Of a stretch of 64,000 bases of DNA, positions 16,197 to 24,935 are shown one piece after another. The translations under genes and the position numbers were made by a program. The stretch is from the NCBI GenBank assembly GCA_964545855.1, contig CAZJHD010000004.1:62001-126000 (forward strand). The letters are read 5' to 3'. The notes below the pieces were generated by a model. It ran no database searches and was not told the DNA's origin. It saw nothing but the letters and a program-made list of their open reading frames with translations. The DNA is from CAZJHD01 sp964545855. Lineage in GTDB: Bacteria; Planctomycetota; UBA1135; JACQFD01. Each line of letters opens with the position of its first letter. The first letter of the stretch is position 1.

Positions 16197-16674
16197 TGGC
16201 CGACCCGTCGATGTTCCGGCGCTCGCCGCGGCGCCGCATCGCTTCCTCGAAGGCCTTGCGGCCCTCCTCCGTGTCGGGAGGGATCCCGTAGACGCCCTCC
16301 ACGGTGGCGGACCGCCAGCCGATGATGAGCCCGTTCACCCAGTGGAGGATCCCGAGGTCGGGCCAGCTCGTCGAGCGGACGACGCGGAGGTTGTCGCCCC
16401 AGGAGTCCCGCGCGAGCTCGATTGCCCGAAGGCGCGGATTCCAGGGGACCTCGAAGAACAGGAGGAAGCGGAACGACGTGGCCGTCGCCTGGAAGCGTCC
16501 GGTCGTGTCGGTCTCGCGCTGGAAGCTGTGCGACGAGCACGCTGGCTGCGCGCCCGCGCAGCCGAGCGCCAGCGCGAGGGCGATCACCGGGCGAAGGGTG
16601 GAACGTCGCAGGGGAACGAGGGGCAGAGGAGACGACTCCCTATTCGACGTCGAGGTGGCGGCGACCGAAGTCAA
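16168..16674 (-). CDS. small lipoprotein-like hypothetical protein
   Basis: A 168-residue protein of unknown function. After a polar leader there is a hydrophobic stretch (PVIALALALGCAGAQPACSS) that looks like a signal peptide with possible lipobox cysteines. The rest is soluble with SFRFLLFFEVPWNPR and LGILHWVNGLIIGWRS. The TTG start at 16674 overlaps the TGA of the upstream parvulin-like gene (TTGA), which argues for coupled translation; a downstream start nearer the hydrophobic stretch is possible. Its 3' end runs 29 bp into the convergent glycosyltransferase. No family recognised. Confidence 0.6.
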   Translation of the reverse strand: MTSVAATSTSNRESSPLPLVPLRRSTLRPVIALALALGCAGAQPACSSHSFQRETDTTGRFQATATSFRFLLFFEVPWNPRLRAIELARDSWGDNLRVVRSTSWPDLGILHWVNGLIIGWRSATVEGVYGIPPDTEEGRKAFEEAMRRRGERRNIDGSAITPTEGVDR

Positions 16675-17690
16675 TGGACGACGATATCGACTTCGCCGCG
16701 GAGCTTCTGGAGAAGCTCGTACTGGCTGTCGCGCCGGAGACTCGACGCGAGGGGCTCCACGAGCTCCTCGAAGTCCGGCGTGACGATGCGGGTCCGATCC
16801 TCGATCCGCGCGATCACCCAGCCGTCGCGCGTCTCAAGGGGGCCGACGTGGATCTGGTCGGGCGACGCCTCGAAGAGCGCTCGGAGCAGAGGCGCCGGGA
16901 ACGGCGCGTCGAAGGAGATCCAAGGGAGCGTCTCGACGGGACGTTCGTCGTGCGCGCCCCGGACCTGGCCCTGGATCGTCTCGAAGGACTCGCCCGCCTG
17001 GAGCCGCTCGTAGAGGCGCTGGGCGTCTTCCCGCACGCGCGCGCGGCGAGCGAACGGGAGCCGCTTGCCGGAGAGCGGATCGCGTGTCGAGAGCACGATC
17101 GTCCGCATGCGGAGTCGCCCGACGGCCTTCATCGGCGAGAGCACGAGGCGACGTTGCAGGGTCTCGCGGTCCGTGACGAGGGGCACGAGCTCGTCGAGCT
17201 GCGCCTGGCGCGCGGCCTCGAAGCCGTGCAGACGGCGCGTTCGTTCGATTCTCGTGTCCGACGGAGCGTCGCGCGCCGGTGTCTCTCCCGCCGCCGGGAG
17301 TCGGGCCGGCACCGATGCGGCCCATTCTCGCAGCGCGCGGTCGAAGGCTTCCCGCGACGGCATGAATCCCTTCACGCGCGGCTCGCGCCGGAGGATCAGC
17401 AGATCGATGTACGCGTCGACCCAGTCGTCGAAGACTCCGGAGGCCAGGAAGGCCTCCCCGTAGCCGCCGGCGAACTCCGCGCGCACTTCGGGATAGAACC
17501 ACTCCGCAGCGGAGACGATCGCTTCCGCCGTGATCTCCTGGGAGCCGACGCGCGCGACCGGCGCGCGGAGGAGAGCGGCGAGTGCCTCGTCGGGTTTCGC
17601 GGCAGCGGTCGACGGCGGGACGCCTTGGAGTGCGGCGCTCGCCAGGAGGAGCGAGCCGAGCGATGCGAGGGGGATCGAGGCGTGCGTCAC
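16671..17690 (-). CDS. SurA/parvulin-like peptidyl-prolyl isomerase
   Basis: A 339-residue secreted foldase-like protein. The N-terminal signal region (VTHASIPLASLGSLLLASAA) leads into a helical SurA-N-like chaperone region with ARVGSQEITAEAIVSAAEWF. The C-terminal parvulin-like domain (about 210-320) has LRMRTIVLSTRD, RARVREDAQRLYERLQAGES and DGWVIARIEDRT. I chose the GTG at 17690, which begins the signal peptide; a longer frame reaches 17843 but would cross the galactokinase promoter. Likely periplasmic, helping envelope protein folding. It is coupled to the downstream small protein by TTGA. Confidence 0.78.
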   Translation of the reverse strand: MTHASIPLASLGSLLLASAALQGVPPSTAAAKPDEALAALLRAPVARVGSQEITAEAIVSAAEWFYPEVRAEFAGGYGEAFLASGVFDDWVDAYIDLLILRREPRVKGFMPSREAFDRALREWAASVPARLPAAGETPARDAPSDTRIERTRRLHGFEAARQAQLDELVPLVTDRETLQRRLVLSPMKAVGRLRMRTIVLSTRDPLSGKRLPFARRARVREDAQRLYERLQAGESFETIQGQVRGAHDERPVETLPWISFDAPFPAPLLRALFEASPDQIHVGPLETRDGWVIARIEDRTRIVTPDFEELVEPLASSLRRDSQYELLQKLRGEVDIVVH

Positions 17691-17739
17691 GGAGCCGAGG
17701 GTTGGCGAAGTCGCGAACTCGGGCGCGAAGGTGGCGGAA

Positions 17740-17745
17740 TATACT
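17740..17745 (+). promoter_or_regulatory. TATACT box before galactokinase-like gene
   Basis: TATACT lies in an AT-rich spot within GC-rich DNA, 13 nt before the GTG at 17759 (19 nt before an alternative TTG at 17765). Candidate -10 element; no convincing -35. Confidence 0.4.
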
Positions 17746-17758
17746 TCGCAGCAACGAC

Positions 17759-18961
17759 GTGCGATTGTTCCCACCCCAGGATTCGTCTCCACTCGATCGC
17801 CTGCACGCCGCCTGGTCGCAGCGTTTCCGAGGCTCCGAGCCACGCGCCTTCTTCGCGCCAGGGCGCGTGAATCTCCTGGGAGCGCACCTCGACTACAACG
17901 AGGGCTTCGTGATGCCCGTGGCCGTCGACCGCGGCACCTACGTTCTCGCGCGGCCGCGCGGCGACGGAGTCGTCCGAATCGCCTCCCTGGATCGGGAGCC
18001 GGAGGTGGAGCTGCCGATCGAAGGGCTGCGATTCGATCCGGACCACGGATGGGCCAACTATCCCAAGGGGGCGCTGGCTGCCTTCGAGGGCGACCTCGAA
18101 GGCATCGACTGCCTCTTCGCGGGCAATCTGCCCATCGGCGCAGGTCTCTCCTCGTCGGCGAGCATCCTCGTCGCGACCGCAGTGGCCGCCAGCGCCCTCG
18201 CGAGACGCCCTCGATCGCTCTCGGAGCTGGTGGAGCTCTGTCACGGGGCGGAGACCGGATTCGTCGGCGTGAAGTGCGGGATCATGGATCACTACGCGAG
18301 CGTCTTCGGCCGGCGCGATCACGTGATGCACCTCGACTGCCGCACGAATCGGCACTCGGACGTTCCCTTCGACTCCGGGCGCGCGGTCCTCGTCGTCTGC
18401 GACTCGACCCTGCGGCGCGAGCTGACGGACGGCCGTTTCAACGATCGGGTGCGCGAGTGCGAGGCCGCGGTGGAGAGCCTTCGCGCCCAGGGGATCGACG
18501 TGGCTGCGCTCCGCGATGCGACGCTCGACGACCTCGATCGCGCGCGCGGGGGGATGGATCCGGTCGTGCACCGGCGCGCTCGACACGTCGTGGAGGAGAT
18601 CGAACGGACCGCCGAGGGAGCTCGGGCGCTCCGATCGGGCGACTTGGAGGCCTTCGGCCTGTGCCTCGTCGCGTCCCATCGCTCGTGCCGAGACCTGTAC
18701 GAAGTGTCGAGTCGTGAGCTCGACCTCCTCGTCGACGCCGCGATGGAGTCGGGCGTGGCCTACGGATCGAGACTCACCGGCGCCGGCTTCGGCGGGTGCA
18801 CCGTGGCGATCGTGCGCGTCGACGGTCTCGAGGACTTCCGCCGGGAAGTCTCCTCGCGCTTCCTCGAGGCGACGGGCCGTGAGGTGCTCCTCCACGTCGT
18901 CCATCCGGCCGACGGCGCCGGAGCGCTCGGGGAGAGCCCGTCCCGGTCCGGATCGGGCTGA
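17759..18961 (+). CDS. galK: galactokinase-family GHMP sugar kinase
   Basis: A 400-residue GHMP kinase that phosphorylates a sugar C1 hydroxyl with ATP (Leloir entry step if galactose). The galactokinase signature appears as APGRVNLLGAHLDYNEGFVMP (residues 33-53), the GHMP phosphate loop as PIGAGLSSSASI near 125, the catalytic Asp region as CGIMDHYASVFG near 178 and motif 3 as TGAGFGGCTVAIV near 341. The residue where galactokinases carry a sugar-binding Glu (G-E-H-x-D-Y) is Ala42, and the usual M-D-Q is M-D-H. Specificity may therefore differ from galactose. No galT or galE lies beside it. Length is normal. Confidence 0.82.
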   Translation: MRLFPPQDSSPLDRLHAAWSQRFRGSEPRAFFAPGRVNLLGAHLDYNEGFVMPVAVDRGTYVLARPRGDGVVRIASLDREPEVELPIEGLRFDPDHGWANYPKGALAAFEGDLEGIDCLFAGNLPIGAGLSSSASILVATAVAASALARRPRSLSELVELCHGAETGFVGVKCGIMDHYASVFGRRDHVMHLDCRTNRHSDVPFDSGRAVLVVCDSTLRRELTDGRFNDRVRECEAAVESLRAQGIDVAALRDATLDDLDRARGGMDPVVHRRARHVVEEIERTAEGARALRSGDLEAFGLCLVASHRSCRDLYEVSSRELDLLVDAAMESGVAYGSRLTGAGFGGCTVAIVRVDGLEDFRREVSSRFLEATGREVLLHVVHPADGAGALGESPSRSGSG

Positions 18962-19015
18962 GCCTCGCGCCACGGGTCCGATGGGAGGAGCCGGGCTCGG
19001 ACGCTCGGCGCCTCG

Positions 19016-21064
19016 TCAGCGGCCGGCCGGTGCCGACGCGGGCGCAGGATCCGGCGCCGACGCGGCGTTCTCGGCGATCCGAACTTCGGTCGAGGCGAGG
19101 AAGAGCTCCGCTGCACGGCGCTCGCCGGCTGGGAGCAGGAGCGCCGCGCGATCGAAGCATTCGCGCGCGAGACCGAGCTCGCCACGGAAGTAGCGGTTGT
19201 AGCCGAGCACCAGCCACGCATCGCCATCCGTCGGGTCGCGCTCGAGCCATCGCAGCAGGCGCTCCACGTGCGCATCGAAGTCGCCGAGCACTCCATAGAA
19301 GGAGCGCTTGTCGGCTCGGCTCTCCACGAGCGTGGGGTCGAGTCGAATCGCCTCGCGGATCTCCCGCGACGCCTCCGAGTAGCTCCCGACGGCGAAGAGT
19401 GCGTCGGACAGGATGAACCGGAGATTGGCGTCGCGTTCGCTGTGCGCGATGGCCTTGCGGTAGGTCTCGACGGCCCGGTCGTAGCGTCCGATCCGGAAGT
19501 ACAGATCGCCCAGCGCGACGTAGCGGTCCGCGAGCAGCTCGGAAGTGATGCGCGGAGGTGCGATCGGCGCGTCGGTCTCGCGCAGGCGCACCGGCGCGGG
19601 CTCGGCGACCACCGGCGCCTGCGGCTCGTACTCGACCGGCGCCGCCGAAGGCTGCTCGGCGGGCACGTAGACCGTCTCCTGATAGGGGACCGGGTAGTAG
19701 ACGACCGACGACGCGTAGGAGGGCGCCCAGTACACGGGCGCGTAGTAGGCGGGATACGGCGCCGCGTAGCCCCACCAGGGACTCGCCCAGTAGGCGCTCG
19801 GGTAGCACCACCAGTAGGGCGATCCCCAACCGAACGACGCGCATCCGATGCCCCAGGCGCTCGAGTACCCGAGATAGAAGGAGTACTTCGATGCGCAGTT
19901 CCACGGGTAGTAGGCCGGCCCGAAGAACCCGATCCCGTAGTTGGCGTAGTTGTACCAGCTGAAAACGGCGCCGGACGTCGTCGCGACGGAGACCGAGGTC
20001 GCGACACCGACTCCGCCGGAGAGGATTCCCGCGCTCACCGTGCTGGCGAGGCGGTCGGCGGACGTCGCCGCGGGAAGCGCCTTCACGACGCTGCGTGCCC
20101 GCGAGACGGTTCGCGCCGCGGTCGAGGATGCGGTGGCGATCGGAGGACGGCCCGGCGTCCCTGCGACCGGCGTTCGGGTCGAAGGCGTTCGGGTCGAAGG
20201 CAGACGTGTCGTCGCGACGGACGGCGTTCCGGGCCGACCCGTCGCAGCGGGGACTTTGCGCGCCGACTCGTAGCGATCGCGGCCGGACAAGGGTGCGCGC
20301 GAGGACGGGGAGCCGTTGCGATCCTTCGAGCTCGAGGAGGTCACGGCCGGGGACCCGCTCGGGCCGCGGGTCTCGATCCGCGTGGTCGATCGCGGGATCG
20401 ACCCGTCCCTGGACCCTCCCGATCGGCTCCAGTCGCTGTAGCGCGTGGACCACCCGCTCGGAGGCACGACACGCTCGCGCCCGCGATCGGACTCCGCGCT
20501 ACGCGAGGAGCCGGAGACGGACGGCGACAGCCCGTCGCGCGTCACCCAGTCGGGCGCGCGGGACTCGTAGCGGGAGCTCGGTGTCGGCGCGGTTTCGTTG
20601 GGCGCCGGGACGGAGCTCGACCCGCGACGGTCCCGAGCGTCTCCGCTCGAGGTCTCCGGGAGCGACGGGCTCCGCGAGGAAGAGCGGGAGGAATCGCGGT
20701 CGTAGCTCGACGGAGGCAGGTTCGGCGTCGGGATCGAGGGCGAGGGGCGAACGTACGGCGATGGAGACGGCGAGGGACGGATCGACGGAGACGAGGGGCG
20801 GACGCTCGGCGTCGAGGGCGGGCGGACCGACGGCGTCGGGGACGGTGGACGCACGCTCGGCGTCGGAGCAGGAGGCCGCACGCTCGGCGCCGGAGCGGGA
20901 CGGGGCGCCTGCGTCGCCGGAGACGGCGCGGGGCGGACCGACGGCGCGGGCCGAGGGGCTCCGCCTCCCTGCCTTCCTCTCTGGGCGCTCGAATCCGGTG
21001 CGGAGATCGAGAGTCCGAGGATCACACCGAGCGAGAGAGTGAGCAGTCCAGGCGTCGTCTTCAT
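19016..21064 (-). CDS. secreted Pro-rich/Tyr-Trp-rich protein with C-terminal TPRs
   Basis: A 682-residue exported protein of unknown function. It has a signal peptide (LLTLSLGVILGLSISA), a long low-complexity Pro/Ser/Arg region with repeated P-S-V-R-P units (about 40-125), a Ser/Arg/Thr-rich stretch to about 350, and a compact segment very rich in Tyr, Trp and Ala (about 370-470). Four or so TPR-like repeats follow (about 500-660; YVALGDLYFRIGRYDRAVET). The layout suggests an envelope or matrix scaffold. The 5' leader carries a short inverted repeat directly upstream of the ATG. It is convergent with the galactokinase gene. Confidence 0.8.
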   Translation of the reverse strand: MKTTPGLLTLSLGVILGLSISAPDSSAQRGRQGGGAPRPAPSVRPAPSPATQAPRPAPAPSVRPPAPTPSVRPPSPTPSVRPPSTPSVRPSSPSIRPSPSPSPYVRPSPSIPTPNLPPSSYDRDSSRSSSRSPSLPETSSGDARDRRGSSSVPAPNETAPTPSSRYESRAPDWVTRDGLSPSVSGSSRSAESDRGRERVVPPSGWSTRYSDWSRSGGSRDGSIPRSTTRIETRGPSGSPAVTSSSSKDRNGSPSSRAPLSGRDRYESARKVPAATGRPGTPSVATTRLPSTRTPSTRTPVAGTPGRPPIATASSTAARTVSRARSVVKALPAATSADRLASTVSAGILSGGVGVATSVSVATTSGAVFSWYNYANYGIGFFGPAYYPWNCASKYSFYLGYSSAWGIGCASFGWGSPYWWCYPSAYWASPWWGYAAPYPAYYAPVYWAPSYASSVVYYPVPYQETVYVPAEQPSAAPVEYEPQAPVVAEPAPVRLRETDAPIAPPRITSELLADRYVALGDLYFRIGRYDRAVETYRKAIAHSERDANLRFILSDALFAVGSYSEASREIREAIRLDPTLVESRADKRSFYGVLGDFDAHVERLLRWLERDPTDGDAWLVLGYNRYFRGELGLARECFDRAALLLPAGERRAAELFLASTEVRIAENAASAPDPAPASAPAGR
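20171..20200. repeat. 15-bp perfect tandem duplication
   Basis: The unit CGTTCGGGTCGAAGG occurs twice head to tail inside the TPR-protein gene and encodes a repeated P-S-T-R-T pentapeptide. In-frame slippage product. Confidence 0.8.
20690..20953. repeat. degenerate P-S-V-R-P coding repeats
   Basis: This part of the secreted TPR-protein gene encodes about ten imperfect Pro-Ser-Val/Ile-Arg-Pro units separated by Pro/Ser/Ala/Thr linkers. It is extended, basic and probably disordered or wall-associated. Confidence 0.75.
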
Positions 21065-21068
21065 GGTG

Positions 21069-21083
21069 CTTCGAGTGTCGAAG
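21069..21083. promoter_or_regulatory. inverted repeat in the 5' leader of the TPR-protein gene
   Basis: CTTCGA-GTG-TCGAAG is a perfect 6-bp inverted repeat 4 nt upstream of the ATG at 21064, where a ribosome binding site would be expected and none is seen. It may be an operator or an RNA hairpin. Confidence 0.3.
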
Positions 21084-21253
21084 TTCTCGGTTCACTCGCA
21101 ATCACGGTGCCGCGAGCCACGATTCGACGGAGCGTGGATAAGTCACTGCAAGGAAGTTCTTTGCGGTTATCTCGCGTCGCCGTGTTCGGCTCCCCTTGTC
21201 CGGAGGGCGGGACACGGTGCCGCCGCCCGCTCACCGCGTGGGCCGTCGCGCTC

Positions 21254-22555
21254 TCACCGAGGAGGAGCGAGAGGCCCGGTCACGCGGCGCGTCAGCTCGA
21301 GGAGCGTCAGGCGCGTCTCCGCCCGGGCGGGCCCGGACGCAGGCCTCGCCTGGCGCGAAGCGTCGCGGTCGGGTCGGGGGATGGAGAGGAGGGGTGCTGC
21401 CTCGAGCACGAATCCGCGCGCGCGGGCGAGAGCGTCCTGCTGCTCGATCGCACGGCGCAGGGAGGCGGGATCGAGCGGGAGTCGAACGAGCACGGACACG
21501 GTGAGCGGGCTCGCGCCGGCGGTTGCGGACGCGCGCGGCCGGCTCTCCGGCTCCTCGCTCGATGGCGGCTGCCAACGCTCGAGCGCGACGATCCGGCCAC
21601 TGGCATCGAGGCGGACGCGCAGGACCTCCTCGGGTCCGCAGGTTCGAGATCCGAGGAGTCGGAGTCCGAGATCGGGCAGCTCCGCGGCCGTGGGGATCCC
21701 GATGGCGGGGTCGACCGCGATCGTCTCGAATCGTTCCTCGATCAGCACGCGGAGGAACGGCGTACCCGGCTCGAGGCTCGGAGGGAGCTGGTGGGGATCC
21801 ACGCTCGGCCCCAGGACGAGCCGAGCCTCGCCCGATCCCGACGGCGGCTCGAAGAGCGCGTCGACGACGAACGACTTCGGGAGCGCGCGCACGATCTCGA
21901 GCGACCAATCCCGCGCCTCGCCCTCGAAGGCCTCGACTCGCGACGGGAAGACGAGACCGCCGGACTCGAGCCGGCCCGAGAAGCGGCGGAGTCCGGCCGA
22001 CGCGTCTGGAACCAGAGCGGAGGCGAGGGAGCCGTCATCGCGGAGCTCGACGGTCACGCCGTCGATTCCTCGCCGCAGCGACCGCGTCGAGGTCGAGGCG
22101 AGCCACGATCCGTCGGCGGGGAAGCGCGCCGCCAGGAGGAGTGTCGTCACCTCGCCTCGCAGCCGCGCCAGCTCGACTCCCTCGACGGTCCGATACTCGC
22201 CGGTCTCGATGCGCTCGTGACCGCCCTTCGGCGTGAGCAGGAGCACTCGGAACAGGGCCCCGAGCCGGTAGGAGACGAATCCCCGCGGCCCCGATGCCAG
22301 GGACTCGACGTACGCCTCCAGCTCGTAGACGTCGTCGACCCCGTCGAAGCGCAGGCGTCCCGCGAGGTGCACGACGCCCGCGGCCCGGGCTCGCGCCTCG
22401 CCCCCGCGGGCCTCGAAGGCGCGCGCGAGGAGCGCGTCGCTCTCCGAAGTCGACGCCTGCTGTGCTCCGAGGGGCGCCCCGAGGAGCGCGGCGGCCATGG
22501 CGGCGGCGAGCGCGGCTCCAAGGGCGAGCGACCGGGATCGACCACTCGATGCCAC
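21254..22555 (-). CDS. secreted hypothetical protein
   Basis: About 433 residues, no recognised family. A signal peptide (SRSLALGAALAAAMAAALLG) is followed by a beta-rich segment with alternating hydrophobic strands such as VVHLAGRLRFDGVDDVYELE and GFVSYRLGALFRVLLLTPKG. This is reminiscent of LolA/outer-membrane-lipoprotein-sorting-like proteins that open with A-R-A-F-E-A-R-G-G and G-V-x-x-L-x-G. That similarity is a weak guess. The GTG at 22555 begins the signal peptide; another GTG at 22606 overlaps the aminotransferase stop. It follows the aminotransferase in the same direction. Confidence 0.65.
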   Translation of the reverse strand: MASSGRSRSLALGAALAAAMAAALLGAPLGAQQASTSESDALLARAFEARGGEARARAAGVVHLAGRLRFDGVDDVYELEAYVESLASGPRGFVSYRLGALFRVLLLTPKGGHERIETGEYRTVEGVELARLRGEVTTLLLAARFPADGSWLASTSTRSLRRGIDGVTVELRDDGSLASALVPDASAGLRRFSGRLESGGLVFPSRVEAFEGEARDWSLEIVRALPKSFVVDALFEPPSGSGEARLVLGPSVDPHQLPPSLEPGTPFLRVLIEERFETIAVDPAIGIPTAAELPDLGLRLLGSRTCGPEEVLRVRLDASGRIVALERWQPPSSEEPESRPRASATAGASPLTVSVLVRLPLDPASLRRAIEQQDALARARGFVLEAAPLLSIPRPDRDASRQARPASGPARAETRLTLLELTRRVTGPLAPPR

Positions 22556-22605
22556 GGCCCGCGTCGAGGGCCCCGAGCCGTGAAGCGGTTCTCGAGAATG
22601 GGACA

Positions 22606-23769
22606 CTAGCGAGCGCTCCACGCGACGAGCCGGCGCCCGGCCTCCCGGAGGGTCTCGTCCCTCTTCGAGAAGCAGAATCGGATCAAGTGCCGCCCGTCGG
22701 CGGGGTCGGCGAAGAACGAGGAGCCGGGCACCACGGCCACACCCGGTTCGCGCACGAGATCGCGGGCGAACTCCACGTCGCTCTTCGCGCCGAACCCCGT
22801 GATGTCGGCCATCGCGTAGTAGGCGCCCGCCGGCCGGTAGATCTGGAAGGGGGAGTCCTGGAGGAGACCGAGCAGCAGGTCGCGGCGCGCCTGGTAGCCC
22901 GCCGCGAGCTCGCGGAAGTACGCCGGCCCGAACCGAAGAGCGACGGCGGCCGCCTCCTGCAGGGGCGCGGGGGCGCCTACGGTGAGGAAGTCGTGCACCT
23001 TGCGCAGAGCGAGGGAGATCTCCTCGGACGCGATCATCCAGCCGATCCGCCAGCCCGTGGCGCTCCACGTCTTCGACAGGCCGCTGATGGTGACCGTGCG
23101 CTCGGCCATGCCGGGGAGCGTCGCCAGCGAGACGTGCTCGGCGCCCTCGTAGAGGATGTACTCGTAGATCTCGTCGGTGAAGGCGAGGCAGTCGTGGCGG
23201 ATGCAGAGGGACGCGATGAACTCCAGCTCCTCGCGCGTGAAGACCTTCCCCGTGGGGTTGTTGGGAGTGTTCAGGATCACCGCCTTGGTCCTCGGACCGA
23301 TGGCGTCGCGGAGTTCGTCGCGATCGAGCTCGAATCGAGGCGCCCGCAGCCGGACGTACCGGGGCTTCGCGCCCGCGAGGATCCCGTCGGGGCCGTAGTT
23401 CTCGTAGAAGGGCTCGAAGACGACGACCTCCTCGCCGGGATCGACGCAGGCGAGCATCGCGACGCACATCGCCTCCGTCGCGCCGCACGTGACCGTCACG
23501 TTCTTCTCCGGATCGCACTCGATCCCGTTGTAGGCGCGCGACCGTTCGGCGATGGCGTCCCGGAGCGACTTCGCGCCCCAGGTGATCGCGTACTGGTTCA
23601 CGTCGCCCACGATCGCGGCGCAGGCTGCTCGCTTCATCTCCTCGGGAGCCGGGAAGTCGGGGAATCCCTGCGCGAGATTCACGGCTCCGTGCTTCGCCGC
23701 GAGCCGCGTCATCTCACGGATGACGGACTCGGTGAACTGGTCGGCCTTCGCGGAAGTGCGTCGCTTCAC
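22606..23769 (-). CDS. PLP-dependent class I/II aminotransferase
   Basis: A 387-residue fold-type I aminotransferase of the kynurenine/methionine/aspartate aminotransferase group, which moves amino groups between amino acids and 2-oxo acids in the cytoplasm. It has NLAQGFPDFPAPEEMK, the PLP ring-stacking FEPFYENYGP, the LNTPNNPTGKVF motif, the PLP-pyridine Asp in FTDEIYEYI, and the Schiff-base Lys in SGLSKTWSATGWRIGW near residue 236. The spacing resembles YbdL/KAT enzymes. A TACGCT box lies 6 nt upstream of the GTG start. Exact substrate not assignable. Confidence 0.92.
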   Translation of the reverse strand: MKRRTSAKADQFTESVIREMTRLAAKHGAVNLAQGFPDFPAPEEMKRAACAAIVGDVNQYAITWGAKSLRDAIAERSRAYNGIECDPEKNVTVTCGATEAMCVAMLACVDPGEEVVVFEPFYENYGPDGILAGAKPRYVRLRAPRFELDRDELRDAIGPRTKAVILNTPNNPTGKVFTREELEFIASLCIRHDCLAFTDEIYEYILYEGAEHVSLATLPGMAERTVTISGLSKTWSATGWRIGWMIASEEISLALRKVHDFLTVGAPAPLQEAAAVALRFGPAYFRELAAGYQARRDLLLGLLQDSPFQIYRPAGAYYAMADITGFGAKSDVEFARDLVREPGVAVVPGSSFFADPADGRHLIRFCFSKRDETLREAGRRLVAWSAR

Positions 23770-23775
23770 GCTTCG

Positions 23776-23781
23776 AGCGTA
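23776..23781 (-). promoter_or_regulatory. TANNNT box before aminotransferase
   Basis: On the minus strand TACGCT, preceded by CGG, ends 6 nt before the GTG at 23769. Candidate -10 element of a leaderless transcript. Confidence 0.4.
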
Positions 23782-23851
23782 CCGCGGGGCGGACTTGGAC
23801 GCTTCTCGACGCAGCCGTACCGAGGTCCCAGGGACCGCGGGAGATCGGGAG

Positions 23852-24790
23852 CTACTTCTCCGGAACGGACGTGATCTCGGCGGGCCGGCTCAGGGAGAGC
23901 TGCTGCCACCACCGCCGCCACGGACCCGAATCGGCGCCCAGGTCCTCGCCGGAGTTCATGCGGGTCAGCGCGGATCTCGATTCCTCGCGCACGGCGAGGT
24001 CCTTCGCGGCGAGTCCCTGGATGAGAGCGGGGATCGCGCTCGGGTCGCCGATCTGGCCGAGGGCGTTCGCCGCAGCCGCCGCGACGAGCGATCTTTCGTC
24101 TCGCAGGAGGACGACGAGCTCCGGGCCAGAGGGCGCGTCCCGGACGACCCCGAGGGCGGCGGCACACTGCAGCCGCACGGCGCCGCTCGGATATCGCAGG
24201 CCCGCCCGAAGCGCCGGCAGCGCGCCGTCCATCCGGGCACCCGCCTGCCCGAGCCGCTTCAATGCGAAGGCGGCGTTCGACTGCTCTCCCTCGGATCGCT
24301 CCTCCGAGAGGTGGAGCGCGACGCGATCGATGGGCGTGTTCGGGTCCGCGAGGATGCCGAGTCCGAGGAGAGCGTTCTCCCGGACGTCCTGCGCCGGATC
24401 GGAGAGTGCGTTCAGGATCGGATTCAGGGCTCCGGCCTCCTTCGCGAATCCCAGTGCCGCGGCGAGGATCGCGCGCGCGGGCGTCACGCGGCTGCTCTCG
24501 AGGGTGGCTCGGAGCTCCTCGAATCGCTGCTTCACCTGCTTCGCCAGCTCTCGCTCGAGGCCGAGGCGCAGGTTCAGGTTGCGCTGCGTGGGCGGCCGCG
24601 TCATCGCGTCGTTCCACTGCGCGACGAGCGCGTCGAGCTTCGTGACGTACACGCCGATCGAGACCGGCGGCTCTTCGTCCGGCGCGGGCGCGTAGGGCTT
24701 GCTCTCCGGCGGCGCGGAGCGGCACGAGGCGGAGCTCCCGAGGAGGAGAACGAGGCCGGCCGCGAGCGAGAGGGGAGCGTGTCGGTGCAC
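23852..24790 (-). CDS. HEAT-repeat putative lipoprotein
   Basis: About 312 residues. The N-terminal hydrophobic segment (APLSLAAGLVLLLGSSASC) ends in a cysteine that could be a lipidation site, although the lipobox is imperfect. The C-terminal two thirds are HEAT/PBS-lyase-type helical repeats, for example DPAQDVRENALLGLGILAD, YPSGAVRLQCAAALGVVRD and LVAAAAANALGQIGDPSAIP. Such repeats serve as protein-binding scaffolds. I chose the GTG at 24790 over an upstream ATG-less extension because it begins the signal. A TACGTT box lies 11 nt upstream. Function unknown. Confidence 0.75.
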   Translation of the reverse strand: MHRHAPLSLAAGLVLLLGSSASCRSAPPESKPYAPAPDEEPPVSIGVYVTKLDALVAQWNDAMTRPPTQRNLNLRLGLERELAKQVKQRFEELRATLESSRVTPARAILAAALGFAKEAGALNPILNALSDPAQDVRENALLGLGILADPNTPIDRVALHLSEERSEGEQSNAAFALKRLGQAGARMDGALPALRAGLRYPSGAVRLQCAAALGVVRDAPSGPELVVLLRDERSLVAAAAANALGQIGDPSAIPALIQGLAAKDLAVREESRSALTRMNSGEDLGADSGPWRRWWQQLSLSRPAEITSVPEK

Positions 24791-24801
24791 GGAGGAGGGG
24801 G

Positions 24802-24807
24802 AACGTA
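24802..24807 (-). promoter_or_regulatory. TANNNT box before HEAT-repeat gene
   Basis: On the minus strand TACGTT, preceded by CCGG, ends 11 nt before the GTG at 24790. Candidate -10 element. Confidence 0.35.
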
Positions 24808-24935
24808 CCGGCTTTGCGAAGGGGCGGCTACGACGACGTGGGGGGCCGCAGCATTCCGGTCGATTCGTCGCTCCACTTCGGTCGAGCGCGGTGCCGATGG
24901 AAGCTCGTCGACACGGCGATCGGGAGGTCGGCACG

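Noticed and set aside
18976..19002. Possible terminator between galactokinase and TPR-protein genes (GTCCGA/TCGGAC)
   Set aside because: Only a 6-bp stem with a 15-nt loop and no T tract; not distinguishable from chance in GC-rich DNA.
21205..21228. GGGCGG/CCGCCC hairpin downstream of the secreted protein ending at 21254
   Set aside because: 6-bp stem with a 12-nt loop in GC-rich DNA; too weak to call a terminator.
19268..22609. Plus-strand open frame of about 1100 codons opposite the TPR and secreted-protein genes
   Set aside because: Composition is biased and repetitive-charged; the minus strand carries clear signal peptides and TPRs.
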